Source of the DNA: Citrobacter arsenatis
Lineage (GTDB): Bacteria; Pseudomonadota; Gammaproteobacteria; Enterobacterales; Enterobacteriaceae
Direction: 5' to 3'
Length of the DNA stretch: 64,000 nt
Assembly: GCF_004353845.1 (NCBI RefSeq)
Contig: NZ_CP037864.1
Coordinates: forward strand, 2,728,001-2,792,000
The position numbers and the translations under genes were made by a program. Of this stretch, positions 1-8,203 are shown one piece after another. Each line of letters starts with the position of its first letter. Within the stretch, counting starts at the first letter, position 1. The notes under the pieces are model-generated. The model saw only the letters and a list, made by a program, of their open reading frames with translations, had not been told where the DNA came from and did no database searches.

Positions 1-1000
1 TCATGACCCAGTCCGCAATGTTGTCGGCCTGCTCCATAAAGGTGACAAATTTCTCAGCCGCTTCTGTCTCTTCGCTTTTTTGACCTGCGGTGATGGTTAG
101 CGACGTCAGCATGCCGTAAACAGCGGAATTTTTTTCCGTCGGCACCATGAAGCCAACATTTTTAGGATCGCCCTCTTTGATCACCGCCGGGAGGATATAG
201 GTGGAATAAATCGCCATTGGCGCCGTGCCGTTCATGAAAGCATCTTTGACTTCCATGATGTCGTTCGAGCCCGGCATGGTGTTCATGGCAAGTTGGCGGT
301 AATACTGCAACGCCTGCGCCATTTCAGGCGTGTCGAGCGTAATCTTTCCCTGCGCATCAAAAACGTTGGCCTGGTTAGAGAGCGCGAACTGGGAGAATGA
401 CTGTTCGGTCAAAACGCTTTCTGCCGTAGGCAGCGCAATACCGTATTTCTTACTGCCAGGATTGTTGAGCTTTTGCGCCACGTTTAGCAATTGCTGCCAG
501 TCTTTTGGCTCTTCCAGTCCGGCTTTTGCCAGCACATCTTTGCGATACCAGATCCCGCCAATCCAGGCACTGACCGGAACCCCGGTCCATGCACTACCGT
601 CTTCAGTACGTACAATACGCAGGACGCCATCATAAAAAGCACCTTCACCTACGCCGTTGATGACCTGCGCGACCGCTTTACGGTCGATAAGGGATTCTTT
701 ATCCATAACTTTCGCGTAGTCATGGCTGGTTTCAATGACTTCAGGCAGTGAACCGCTGCGCGCCAGGGTGATGACCTTGGTGTTGTAAGCATCCTCTTCC
801 ACAGGGACCTGTTTGACGCTGATGCCCGGGTTTTCTTTTTCAAAACGCTCAATCAGTTTTGCAATAACCGCCTGCCGCTCCTGCTCAACAGAAGAGTGCA
901 TAAATTCAATCGCGACAGAGGACTTTTTATCATCCTTACACCCGGAAACCAGGGCGCAGGAAACCAGTGCTGAAATCAGCACAATTTTAGCTTTAAGCAT
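1..1000 (-). CDS. ycjN: YcjN, sugar ABC transporter substrate-binding lipoprotein (3' end cut off by window)
   Basis: Binds a sugar or sugar derivative in the periplasm for the YcjNOP ABC importer (cluster 1 solute-binding family). The first 333 residues are in the window; E. coli YcjN has about 430, so roughly 100 C-terminal residues lie beyond the left edge. A lipoprotein signal peptide is visible: a basic N-terminus, a hydrophobic stretch and lipobox V18-S-G-C21. The sequence is nearly collinear with E. coli YcjN (for example FMHSSVEQERQ, EEDAYNTKVITLARSGSLPEV, PVSAWIGGIWYRKD). It lies 13 bases downstream of ycjM on the same strand, so the two are probably co-transcribed. The ligand is not evident; glucosylglycerate-related compounds are suggested only by ycjM. 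Confidence 0.93.
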   Translation of the reverse strand, partial: MLKAKIVLISALVSCALVSGCKDDKKSSVAIEFMHSSVEQERQAVIAKLIERFEKENPGISVKQVPVEEDAYNTKVITLARSGSLPEVIETSHDYAKVMDKESLIDRKAVAQVINGVGEGAFYDGVLRIVRTEDGSAWTGVPVSAWIGGIWYRKDVLAKAGLEEPKDWQQLLNVAQKLNNPGSKKYGIALPTAESVLTEQSFSQFALSNQANVFDAQGKITLDTPEMAQALQYYRQLAMNTMPGSNDIMEVKDAFMNGTAPMAIYSTYILPAVIKEGDPKNVGFMVPTEKNSAVYGMLTSLTITAGQKSEETEAAEKFVTFMEQADNIADWVM

Positions 1001-1013
1001 GAAATGTTCCTTT

Positions 1014-2696
1014 TTATTTCTTAACCCACATGACCTGCCAGGCGTACAACGTTAATTCCTTACCTGAAATAGTTTTACCGCTAATCAAATCAATTCCATT
1101 TCCAATATCAATACGAATGGTTTGAGTATGACCGCTGACATTAAATAATCCGGTAATTTCCTCACCTGTTCCCGCCGTACGTATAATTTGCATTACGGCC
1201 GGTGTAACACTGCTAATTTTAAAATCACTATCAGGATGAAATGCTTTATTACTACGACGTATTACAATTAGCCGGGATAGTTCATGATAAATAGCGTGAC
1301 GCAAACTGGATTCATCTTCCAGCTCCGTTTCTATTTGTCTTACCTGATATTTTTTGCGGTTAATCGCACGATTATAACCGAACGTCTCGACACCTTTATA
1401 ATCATTACGTGACCCAAGGATACTTTGAATGTAAACCGCCGGCACGCCTGGAAAACTCAGCAAAATGGCATGTGCGAGAATAAAGCGAGAAAACCGTTCA
1501 GCATCGCTACAATTGCCAGGCGTTAGCGCATCCATATATGTCACGTTAATTTCATACGGACTGCGACTGCCATCAGGGTTATTTTTCCAGTTAACCAGCG
1601 CACCTTCCTGCTGTAGTTCTGTCACCAGCCGCATGATCTCGTCTTCAGGCAATAAACCGCGTAATGGGTTGAGACCAATGCCGTCATGCGATGCGAGAAA
1701 ATTAAACCAGGTCGTCTCACCAGACGGCAGCTCCAGTGATTGCGCCCACTGGCACAATGTCGACGTATCCTGGCGTTGTACCGCATGCAGCACCAGCGGT
1801 GGCAGCGAGAACTGGTACACCATATGCGCTTCATCATGGCCATTACCGTAGTAGGATACGTTATCCTTATGCGGGACGTTTGTTTCGGTAATAATCGCCG
1901 TGCCAGGCGCCGCGCAGTCAGCAATAGCGCGGAATAGTTTGATGAGCTGATGCGTTTTTTCCAGATGAATACAGCACGTTCCAGGCTCTTTCCACATAAA
2001 GCCAACCGCATCCAGGCGGACATAATCTGCGCCCTGCTCAAGATAGCTCAGCAGTACATCGACCATCGCCAGTAACACCACCGGGTTGGCATAGTTGAGA
2101 TCGATCTGGTCATCACTGAACGTCGTCCATAAATGGCGCACAGTGTTATCTTTTAGCGTAAAAGGTGTCAGTAACGGTAATGCGCGGGGACGCGTGACGT
2201 TGCTCAGGTCCGTATCAGGATCCATTGCAATAAAGAAATTTTCATAACCGTCAAGCTGTTGCAAATAGTTATTAAACCATTCGCTTTTGGCTGACATATG
2301 GTTACAAACAAAATCAAACATCAGTCGACTGGATTCGCCCAATTGCTTAATATCATTCCAGTCACCGGTTTCTTCGGCAACCTGATGATAATTAACCACG
2401 GAAAAGCCATCATCCGATGACCACGGATAAAACGGCAGCAGATGCACATGAGAAAATGTCGACTTAAGCCATTCATTATAAAACTGATTAAACGTCGGCA
2501 GCGGTTTTTTATCAGTCCCGTGGAATTGATCGGCGTAGGTAATAAGCACCACATCGCTCTCGTCCCAATGCGCTTTACGGATTTTTTTAATTAATCCCTG
2601 TGATTTCTCTAAACGTGCAAACAGCGCTTCATAGTGGCATGAAGTAAATGTATCACCATAAACTTCTGTCAGGCATTTTTGGATTTTTTGGTTCAC
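1014..2696 (-). CDS. ycjM: YcjM, glucosylglycerate phosphorylase (GH13 sucrose-phosphorylase family)
   Basis: Member of the GH13_18 sucrose phosphorylase group; E. coli YcjM has been characterised as a glucosylglycerate phosphorylase, which releases glucose 1-phosphate. With a GTG start at 2696 the protein is 560 residues, matching E. coli YcjM (559) end to end. The family catalytic residues are present: nucleophile D229 in YVRLDAVGF, acid/base E271 in IITETNVPH and D338 in LASHDGIG. An in-frame ATG at 2723 would add nine residues, but neither start has a strong ribosome site and the GTG aligns with the E. coli start. It precedes ycjN in the same direction. Between it and pspD (2697-2887) I see no gene; E. 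coli has pspE in this position. Confidence 0.92.
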   Translation of the reverse strand: MNQKIQKCLTEVYGDTFTSCHYEALFARLEKSQGLIKKIRKAHWDESDVVLITYADQFHGTDKKPLPTFNQFYNEWLKSTFSHVHLLPFYPWSSDDGFSVVNYHQVAEETGDWNDIKQLGESSRLMFDFVCNHMSAKSEWFNNYLQQLDGYENFFIAMDPDTDLSNVTRPRALPLLTPFTLKDNTVRHLWTTFSDDQIDLNYANPVVLLAMVDVLLSYLEQGADYVRLDAVGFMWKEPGTCCIHLEKTHQLIKLFRAIADCAAPGTAIITETNVPHKDNVSYYGNGHDEAHMVYQFSLPPLVLHAVQRQDTSTLCQWAQSLELPSGETTWFNFLASHDGIGLNPLRGLLPEDEIMRLVTELQQEGALVNWKNNPDGSRSPYEINVTYMDALTPGNCSDAERFSRFILAHAILLSFPGVPAVYIQSILGSRNDYKGVETFGYNRAINRKKYQVRQIETELEDESSLRHAIYHELSRLIVIRRSNKAFHPDSDFKISSVTPAVMQIIRTAGTGEEITGLFNVSGHTQTIRIDIGNGIDLISGKTISGKELTLYAWQVMWVKK

Positions 2697-2887
2697 CTTT
2701 GATTCTCGTGGTAGCGGTCCCATGAATCAAGAGACTACTCTGCAGGAAATAAGCTGTCAATCAGCTGAGATGGGCTTAAGGGGGGTAAAAAAAGAATTTT
2801 GGCAGCCAAAAAATCGTATTTGTGAGCTGCCGCAAATTAACAGAGGGAATGTTGATTAATTGTTGCTTGCTTTTGCTAATTCAGATA

Positions 2888-3118
2888 TCAGGTTTGATTA
2901 CCGGAATATCGTTTCGACAATTTTGCCGCAGCCCGACTCAACACCGGTTCCAGAACCAACGCCAGCAGCATTTTTAGCGGGCGTCGGGCGACGGATTTCA
3001 CCGCCCACCCTGCAACCCCTGCCGGACCGTAACGAAGCGCGGTCAAAAGCACCAGCTTACCTGCTATTTTAAAGCCCGGCTTAACCCTTTGCCCGGCACG
3101 TTGCCAGCGATTGTTCAT
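2888..3118 (-). CDS. pspD: PspD, phage-shock protein D
   Basis: Small peripheral inner-membrane protein of the phage-shock operon, of unclear individual role. It has 76 residues and is collinear with E. coli PspD: basic N-terminus (NNRWQRAGQRVKPGFK), then two hydrophobic segments around residues 17-35 and 48-62. The start at 3118 is preferred over the longer frame from 3130 because it matches the E. coli protein and has a GAGG ribosome site seven bases upstream. It follows pspC after an 8-base gap and is here the last psp gene, because no pspE follows. Confidence 0.9.
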   Translation of the reverse strand: MNNRWQRAGQRVKPGFKIAGKLVLLTALRYGPAGVAGWAVKSVARRPLKMLLALVLEPVLSRAAAKLSKRYSGNQT

Positions 3119-3126
3119 TTCTAACC

Positions 3127-3486
3127 TCACAATTGGCGGAAACGACTACGTAATGAAAAAGTATCAGACGTCACATAACGCTCCATTTCACGCAAACGCT
3201 TTTCACTTGCCGCCAGCTCGCGATCGACGGCATCCAACAGCTCACCGCTTGATGGCTGTTGCTCGCCAGAAACCACATTGTCCGGCATAGGATCCAACAC
3301 AAACGTCAGCACGATGTAGGCGACGAAGGTGAAAAAGGCCAGACCAAAAAAGACTGACAACACCACCAGTATCCGTACCAGCTTCACAGGCACATCGAGA
3401 TAATGCGCAATACCTGCGCAAACTCCCTTCACCATGCCCTGCTGCGGAATACGCCACAGTTTTTTGTTCAGGTTAACGCCTCCCAT
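3127..3486 (-). CDS. pspC: PspC, phage-shock envelope stress sensor
   Basis: Inner-membrane protein that with PspB senses envelope stress and releases PspF from PspA. It has 119 residues, the usual length, with a PspC domain: an N-terminal WRIPQQGMVKGVCAGIAHYLD segment, a central transmembrane helix around residues 37-64 and a polar C-terminal domain rich in charged residues. It starts on the last base of the pspB stop codon (TAATG), which suggests translational coupling. Confidence 0.95.
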   Translation of the reverse strand: MGGVNLNKKLWRIPQQGMVKGVCAGIAHYLDVPVKLVRILVVLSVFFGLAFFTFVAYIVLTFVLDPMPDNVVSGEQQPSSGELLDAVDRELAASEKRLREMERYVTSDTFSLRSRFRQL

Positions 3487-3710
3487 TAGCGGTCCCTCCA
3501 GTTTGGATGTTCAGCATCAAGGATGTCTTCCAGCGCCTGAATGCGCTCGCGCATCCGCTGTGCGTCATCGTTGAGTTCGACCAGACGTTGCTGTTCACTT
3601 TGCGACAGTTCGCCGCGACTGGAACGGTTGCTGTAATGCAGCCAAAGCCAAATCGGTAAAACGAACAACACAAAGATGGTTAACGGGATAGCCAGAAATA
3701 GCGCGCTCAT
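3486..3710 (-). CDS. pspB: PspB, phage-shock membrane protein B
   Basis: Small inner-membrane partner of PspC in stress sensing. It has 74 residues: one N-terminal transmembrane helix (about residues 3-26, ending LPIWLWLHY) followed by a cytoplasmic helical segment of heptad-like charged sequence (LSQSEQQRLVELNDDAQRMR). It is close to E. coli PspB over its whole length. It sits 54 bases downstream of pspA and overlaps the pspC start by one base. Confidence 0.95.
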   Translation of the reverse strand: MSALFLAIPLTIFVLFVLPIWLWLHYSNRSSRGELSQSEQQRLVELNDDAQRMRERIQALEDILDAEHPNWRDR

Positions 3711-3764
3711 GAGTACTCCTTACAGGTGATGAGCGGCGGCGCGTTCGGGCGCCGCCAGATGTTA

Positions 3765-4433
3765 TTATTGCTTGTCTTGCTGCATTTTGGCTTTAAGTTG
3801 CGCCAACTGCTCGCTGATTTCATCATCTGCTTTCAGGTCAGCAAATTGCTGATCCAGAGATTTCTGTTTACCGAAGTTATGGCTTTCAGCCTCAGCTTCC
3901 ATCTGATCGATACGACGCTCGAAAGATTCAAAGCGCGCCATCGCTTCATCAAGTTTACCGCTGTCCAGTTGACGACGAACATCACGCGAAGAACTCGCTG
4001 CCTGATGACGCAGCATCAGCGCCTGCTGACGAGCGCGGGTTTCACTGAGTTTATTTTCCAGCTCACCGATCTCTTTTTTCATACGCGCCAACGTATCGTC
4101 GACCAGCGTCACCTCATGTTCCAGGGAAGCAATCAGATCAGTCAGTTTCTGTTTTTCGATTAACGCAGAACGCGCCAAATCTTCTTTCTCTTTACGCAGC
4201 GCCAGCTCTGCCTTTTCCTGCCACTCTGCCTGTTGCGCACTGGCCTGTTCAATACGGCGAGATAATTGTTTCTTTTCTGCCAGAGCGCGTGCGGAGTTTG
4301 AGCGCACCTCGACCAGCGTGTCTTCCATTTCCTGGATCATCAACCGCACCAGCTTCTGCGGATCTTCAGCCTTTTCCAGCAACGCATTAATGTTGGCGTT
4401 CACGATGTCGGCAAAACGAGAAAAAATACCCAT
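3765..4433 (-). CDS. pspA: PspA, phage-shock effector and PspF inhibitor
   Basis: PspA/IM30 (ESCRT-III-like) protein. It inhibits PspF when unstressed, and on stress binds and stabilises the inner membrane. It has 222 residues, the standard length. Residues 1-24 form the amphipathic membrane-binding helix (MGIFSRFADIVNANINALLEKAED); the rest is almost entirely long coiled coil with dense E/K/Q content. It is the first gene of pspABCD, under the sigma-54 promoter at 4487-4505, and divergent from pspF. Confidence 0.97.
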   Translation of the reverse strand: MGIFSRFADIVNANINALLEKAEDPQKLVRLMIQEMEDTLVEVRSNSARALAEKKQLSRRIEQASAQQAEWQEKAELALRKEKEDLARSALIEKQKLTDLIASLEHEVTLVDDTLARMKKEIGELENKLSETRARQQALMLRHQAASSSRDVRRQLDSGKLDEAMARFESFERRIDQMEAEAESHNFGKQKSLDQQFADLKADDEISEQLAQLKAKMQQDKQ

Positions 4434-4486
4434 AATGTAATCCTCACTTACTGTTCTGATATCGGGCTATGCCCTGCTGTTCTCGT

Positions 4487-4505
4487 AATGCACTTGGCGT
4501 GCCAA
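4487..4505 (-). promoter_or_regulatory. Sigma-54 promoter of pspABCD
   Basis: Read on the minus strand the sequence is TTGGCACGCCAAGTGCAT: a -24 TGGCAC element and a -12 GC element at sigma-54 spacing, close to the E. coli pspA promoter. It lies about 55-70 bases upstream of pspA. The AT-rich stretch at 4510-4560 between it and pspF is where PspF enhancer and IHF sites sit in E. coli, but I did not resolve individual sites. Confidence 0.85.
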
Positions 4506-4603
4506 CTTTTTATCTTATTGATTTTAATAATTATATGTAATTTTACCTGACGACAGAATTAGGGTAAATTGGTGAATAACACTAACAAGTGGTGAATTTC
4601 ATC

Positions 4604-5578
4604 ATGGCAGGATACAAAGATAATCTTCTGGGCGAAGCAAACAGCTTTATTGAAGTGCTGGAACAGGTTTCTCATCTGGCGCCGCTAGATAAACCTGTAC
4701 TGGTTATCGGTGAGCGAGGAACGGGTAAAGAGCTTATTGCCAACCGCCTGCACTACCTCTCCACCCGTTGGCAAGGTCCATTTATTTCGCTTAACTGCGC
4801 TGCGCTCAACGAGAACTTACTTGATTCCGAACTGTTTGGTCACGAAGCTGGTGCGTTTACCGGCGCGCAAAAACGCCATCCAGGACGTTTCGAACGCGCC
4901 GATGGCGGTACGCTGTTTCTGGACGAACTGGCAACCGCCCCAATGCTGGTACAGGAAAAACTGTTGCGCGTCATTGAGTATGGCGAGCTGGAGCGCGTTG
5001 GCGGCAGCCAACCCTTACAGGTTAACGTTCGCCTTGTTTGTGCGACCAATGCCGACCTACCGCGCATGGTTAGCGAAGGCACTTTTCGCGCGGACCTGCT
5101 GGATCGTCTGGCCTTTGACGTGGTGCAACTTCCCCCGTTACGCGAGCGTCAAAGCGACATCATGTTAATGGCCGAACACTTTGCCATTCAGATGTGCCGC
5201 GAGATCGGGCTACCGCTATTTCCAGGCTTCAGCCCCGAGGCCAGAGAAACCCTCCTCCACTACCGTTGGCCAGGCAATATTCGTGAACTGAAAAACGTCG
5301 TGGAACGCTCTGTTTATCGGCATGGTACCAGCGATTACCCGTTGGATGAGATAATCATCGATCCCTTCTGCCGTCATGTCGTGGAATCTCAGGCGCGAGA
5401 AACAAAATCAACATCTGTAGCATTACCGCTGGATCTGCGTGAATTCCAGCAGCAACAAGAGAAGACGTTTCTGCAAACCAGCTTGCAGCAGGCGAAATTT
5501 AACCAGAAAAAAGCCGCTGAATTACTGGGTCTGACCTACCATCAGCTACGCGCTTTGCTGAAAAAGCACCAAATTTAA
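4604..5578 (+). CDS. pspF: PspF, sigma-54-dependent activator of the psp operon
   Basis: AAA+ enhancer-binding protein without a receiver domain that activates the pspA promoter; its activity is held down by PspA. It has 324 residues. Walker A (GERGTGK) is at 36-42, the sigma-54 contact loop GAFTGA at 83-88, Walker B (GGTLFLDE) at 101-108, and a Fis-type helix-turn-helix at the C-terminus (KKAAELLGLTYHQLRALLKKH). The ATG at 4604 gives the E. coli-like N-terminus MAGYKDNLLGEANSF; an ATG-type start 15 bases upstream is less likely. The linker at about 262-285 differs most from E. coli. Confidence 0.95.
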   Translation: MAGYKDNLLGEANSFIEVLEQVSHLAPLDKPVLVIGERGTGKELIANRLHYLSTRWQGPFISLNCAALNENLLDSELFGHEAGAFTGAQKRHPGRFERADGGTLFLDELATAPMLVQEKLLRVIEYGELERVGGSQPLQVNVRLVCATNADLPRMVSEGTFRADLLDRLAFDVVQLPPLRERQSDIMLMAEHFAIQMCREIGLPLFPGFSPEARETLLHYRWPGNIRELKNVVERSVYRHGTSDYPLDEIIIDPFCRHVVESQARETKSTSVALPLDLREFQQQQEKTFLQTSLQQAKFNQKKAAELLGLTYHQLRALLKKHQI

Positions 5579-5636
5579 GACACATTGCGCGGCGATATAC
5601 TGGAGGGTTTGACGCATAGCGTTAAACCAGATTACC

Positions 5637-5678
5637 ATGATGAAATTACTGTATAAAAAAACAGGAATCTCATTATGA
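5637..5678 (+). CDS. Possible 13-residue leader peptide ORF overlapping qnrB
   Basis: ATG at 5637 opens MMKLLYKKTGISL and stops at TGA 5676-5678, so the stop overlaps the qnrB ATG (ATGA) in another frame. In some qnrB alleles the equivalent upstream ATG is in frame and gives a longer QnrB annotation; here the spacing differs by two bases, so it cannot extend the protein. The LexA box lies inside this ORF. Whether it is translated is unknown: the LexA box position would place it inside or just before the transcript start. Confidence 0.25.
   Translation: MMKLLYKKTGISL
5649..5664 (+). promoter_or_regulatory. LexA box upstream of qnrB
   Basis: CTGTATAAAAAAACAG fits the LexA consensus CTGT-N8-ACAG exactly and ends 10 bases before the qnrB ATG. 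Plasmid and chromosomal qnrB genes are known to be SOS-induced through a box in this place. The AGGA that serves as the qnrB ribosome site overlaps its last bases. Confidence 0.9.
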
Positions 5679-6319
5679 CCCTGGCATTAGTTGGCGAGAA
5701 AATTGACAGAAACCGTTTCACCGGTGAAAAAGTTGAAAACAGTACATTTTTTAACTGTGATTTTTCGGGTGCCGACCTCAGCGCTACGGAATTTATCGGC
5801 TGTCAGTTCTATGACAGAGAAAGTCAGAAAGGGTGTAATTTTAGTCGCGCTGTCCTGAAAGATGCCATTTTCAAAAGCTGTGATTTATCCATGGCGGATT
5901 TTCGCAACGTCAGCGCACTGGGCATTGAAATTCGCCACTGCCGCGCGCAAGGCGCAGATTTTCGTGGCGCCAGCTTTATGAATATGATCACCACGCGCAC
6001 GTGGTTTTGCAGCGCATATATCACGAATACCAACCTTAGCTATGCCAACTTTTCGAAGGTCGTACTGGAAAAGTGCGAGCTGTGGGAAAACCGTTGGATG
6101 GGAACTCAGGTGCTGGGTGCAACGTTTAGTGGTTCAGACCTGTCCGGCGGCGAGTTTTCGTCGTTCGACTGGCGGGTCGCAAACTTTACGCACTGTGATT
6201 TGACCAATTCAGAACTGGGTGATTTAGATATTCGGGGTGTCGATTTACAAGGCGTCAAATTGGACAGCTATCAGGCAGCGTTGCTGATGGAGCGGCTTGG
6301 CATTGCAGTGATTGCTTAG
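5675..6319 (+). CDS. qnrB: QnrB-family pentapeptide-repeat protein (gyrase protection)
   Basis: Pentapeptide-repeat protein of 214 residues. The family folds as a right-handed beta helix, binds type II topoisomerases and lowers quinolone susceptibility. Repeats of the A(D/N)LXX kind run through the length (CDFSGADLSATEF, CDLSMADF, AQGADFRGASF, CDLTNSELGDLD). The two loops that break the helix are present: loop A around YDRESQKG (46-53) and loop B around residues 102-113. The sequence is very close to known QnrB variants; differences I can see by eye include V20, V60, V79 and the C-terminal IAVIA. It stands between pspF and sapA, the location described in Citrobacter chromosomes. A LexA box and AGGA ribosome site precede it. 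The exact allele cannot be assigned without alignment. Confidence 0.95.
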   Translation: MTLALVGEKIDRNRFTGEKVENSTFFNCDFSGADLSATEFIGCQFYDRESQKGCNFSRAVLKDAIFKSCDLSMADFRNVSALGIEIRHCRAQGADFRGASFMNMITTRTWFCSAYITNTNLSYANFSKVVLEKCELWENRWMGTQVLGATFSGSDLSGGEFSSFDWRVANFTHCDLTNSELGDLDIRGVDLQGVKLDSYQAALLMERLGIAVIA

Positions 6320-6327
6320 CATTCAGA

Positions 6328-6345
6328 GAGCGGTCAGTACCGCTC
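6328..6345. terminator. Hairpin between qnrB and the SDR gene
   Basis: Six-base arms GAGCGG/CCGCTC around a six-base loop, just after the qnrB stop and between convergent genes. There is no T run on either side, so function as an intrinsic terminator is uncertain. Confidence 0.35.
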
Positions 6346-6410
6346 CCGCCCTTATACAATAGTGTCCGCCCTTGCCTTAAAAGTCATTTTCGACACAGAG
6401 AGCATAAACG

Positions 6411-7319
6411 TTAGAGGGTTCCGGTCCCCCCATCAGAACACCAGACCTGACCAGACGTATAGCTGTTCTCTTCAGCGGCCAGGGTGACATAAAGCGGCGC
6501 GATTTCCACCGGTTGACCAGGACGTCCCAGCGGCGCATTTGCCCCAAATTTCTCCACCTTTTCCTGCGGTTGACCGCCACAGCACTGCAGTACAGTCCAG
6601 TATGGACCCGGTGCTACGGCATTCACACGGATCCCTTTCGGGGCCAACTGTTTCGCCAGCGATTTAGTAAATGCCACGATAGCTGCTTTAGTCTGAGCAT
6701 AATCAAGCAGGATTTCACTTGGCTCATAAGCCTGTACCGACGAGGTATTAATGATCACACTGTTTGGAGAAAGATGGGGTATAGCCGCTTTGGTTATCCA
6801 AAACATAGCGTAAACATTGGTCTTGAATGTTGCATCGAAATCTTCTGTGGTGAGTTCTTCAATTGACTCGCAAAATTGCTGACGCCCCGCATTATTGACG
6901 AGAATATCCAACCCACTCAGCCCTTTTACCGCCTGTTTGACCAGATGGCCGCAAAAAGTCTCATCACGAATGTCTCCAGGGATAGCCACGACATTTCTGC
7001 CTGCTTTTTTTATCAGGTCGACAACTTCACGCGCATCGTCTTCTTCTTCAGGTAAATAGTTGATCGCTACATCAGCACCTTCGCGAGCATAGGCGATGGC
7101 AACAGCACGTCCAATGCCTGAATCTCCACCGGTGATTAATACCTTGCGGCCCTTTAATCGACCGCTACCCTGATAGCTCTCCTCTCCATGATCGGGGCGC
7201 GGTTGCATTTTACCGGCCAGTCCGGGAAAGGGTTGCTTTTGCTGCGCAAAGGGCGGCACCGGAAAACACGCAGAATTAGTTTTATTGATTGCCGTTTTTT
7301 CCTTATTTAAGTCAGCCAT
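6411..7319 (-). CDS. SDR-family oxidoreductase (YghA-like)
   Basis: Short-chain dehydrogenase/reductase of 302 residues, with the N-terminal extension (QKQPFPGLAGKMQPRPDHGEESY) typical of the YghA/YhdF group. The NAD(P)-binding glycine motif TGGDSGIG is at 63-70, NNAG at 142-145, and the catalytic set S193/S194, Y207 and K211 (YxxxK) is intact. The start at 7319 has AGAGGTG six bases upstream; the longer frame from 7334 begins inside that ribosome site. The substrate is unknown. It is convergent with qnrB; an SDR gene beside qnrB is known from Citrobacter. Confidence 0.88.
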   Translation of the reverse strand: MADLNKEKTAINKTNSACFPVPPFAQQKQPFPGLAGKMQPRPDHGEESYQGSGRLKGRKVLITGGDSGIGRAVAIAYAREGADVAINYLPEEEDDAREVVDLIKKAGRNVVAIPGDIRDETFCGHLVKQAVKGLSGLDILVNNAGRQQFCESIEELTTEDFDATFKTNVYAMFWITKAAIPHLSPNSVIINTSSVQAYEPSEILLDYAQTKAAIVAFTKSLAKQLAPKGIRVNAVAPGPYWTVLQCCGGQPQEKVEKFGANAPLGRPGQPVEIAPLYVTLAAEENSYTSGQVWCSDGGTGTL

Positions 7320-7764
7320 TAAGTCACCTCTCATTATTTAGCACAGCGATTGATAAGCATAGACCAAAATGAGTGACATGGTCTTTATCATTCACCGAGA
7401 TTAATTTTTAATGGCATATTATTTCAATCACCATGCTTATCACCGCAGCGCACCAATGCCTATTTTACGAGGTTAACTCCGGCTTAACTCAAAATCTCAA
7501 AACAATTTAAAATCAATACATTACAAAACACATCATCGTAACGATGTCGATATTCTCATTGAGTTCCGAGATTAGTCACCGAAGCGCTCATAATGTCATT
7601 GCTATCCAGCTGTTTTTCGTCAATTAATCTCCCAGCATCTCCTCGCTTATATCTTACCAATGTCATAATTAATTAAAACGTTATCATTTGAGAATTATCC
7701 AGCTCGCAGCATTAATAAATAGCAAACAAACTTAACATCTCAACCCAGGAAAAATGGAGAACGT
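7320..7764. other. Divergent intergenic region, 445 bp
   Basis: Lies between the divergent SDR and OB-fold genes. It is AT-rich with many stop codons in all frames and no recognisable gene. It must hold both promoters; a GGAGAA ribosome site precedes the ATG at 7765. I see no clear operator. Confidence 0.5.
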
Positions 7765-8157
7765 ATGAAATTATCCATAGCACCATTCGTATGTTGTTTT
7801 TTATTGTCTCCGGCGCTTGCCGATGATGCCGGTGGGTTGAAAAAAGATACGGCCCCGCCGCCCGCCCACGCTCTGGAAGACGGTTATCGCGGGACCGAAA
7901 ATGCAAGGATAATGACTGTCGAACAAGCAAAAACTATGCATGATGGCGCGACTATTTCTCTGCGAGGTAATCTCATCGAGGATCAAGGCGGAGATAAGTT
8001 TATCTTTCGTGATAAAACCGGCAGTATCCATACACTAATCCCGCTGGCCGTTTTCGATGGGCGAACGGTTGAACCCGATCAAATGATCAGTATTAACGGG
8101 AGCCTCGACGCGAAAATGCAACCACCAGTAGTGCGGGTAACTATGATCCAGAAGTAG
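7765..8157 (+). CDS. YgiW/YdeI-family periplasmic OB-fold (BOF) protein
   Basis: Exported protein of 130 residues with signal peptide MKLSIAPFVCCFLLSPALA and likely cleavage before DD (about residue 20). The mature part has the BOF pattern of the YgiW/YdeI family: a conserved segment MTVEQAKTMHDGATISLRGNL, then ...DKFIFRDKTGSI and DQMISINGSLD, ending in VVRV. Family members are small stress-linked periplasmic proteins with no known enzyme activity. GGAGAA precedes the start; a strong hairpin follows the stop. Confidence 0.8.
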   Translation: MKLSIAPFVCCFLLSPALADDAGGLKKDTAPPPAHALEDGYRGTENARIMTVEQAKTMHDGATISLRGNLIEDQGGDKFIFRDKTGSIHTLIPLAVFDGRTVEPDQMISINGSLDAKMQPPVVRVTMIQK

Positions 8158-8158
8158 C

Positions 8159-8203
8159 ACATTTACCGGGAAGGAGGACATTCTTCCCGGTAAATGTTCT
8201 TTA
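8159..8203 (+). terminator. Intrinsic terminator after the BOF-family gene
   Basis: Fifteen-base arms ACATTTACCGGGAAG/CTTCCCGGTAAATGT around a short loop, starting at the stop codon and followed by TCTTTATT. Confidence 0.75.
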
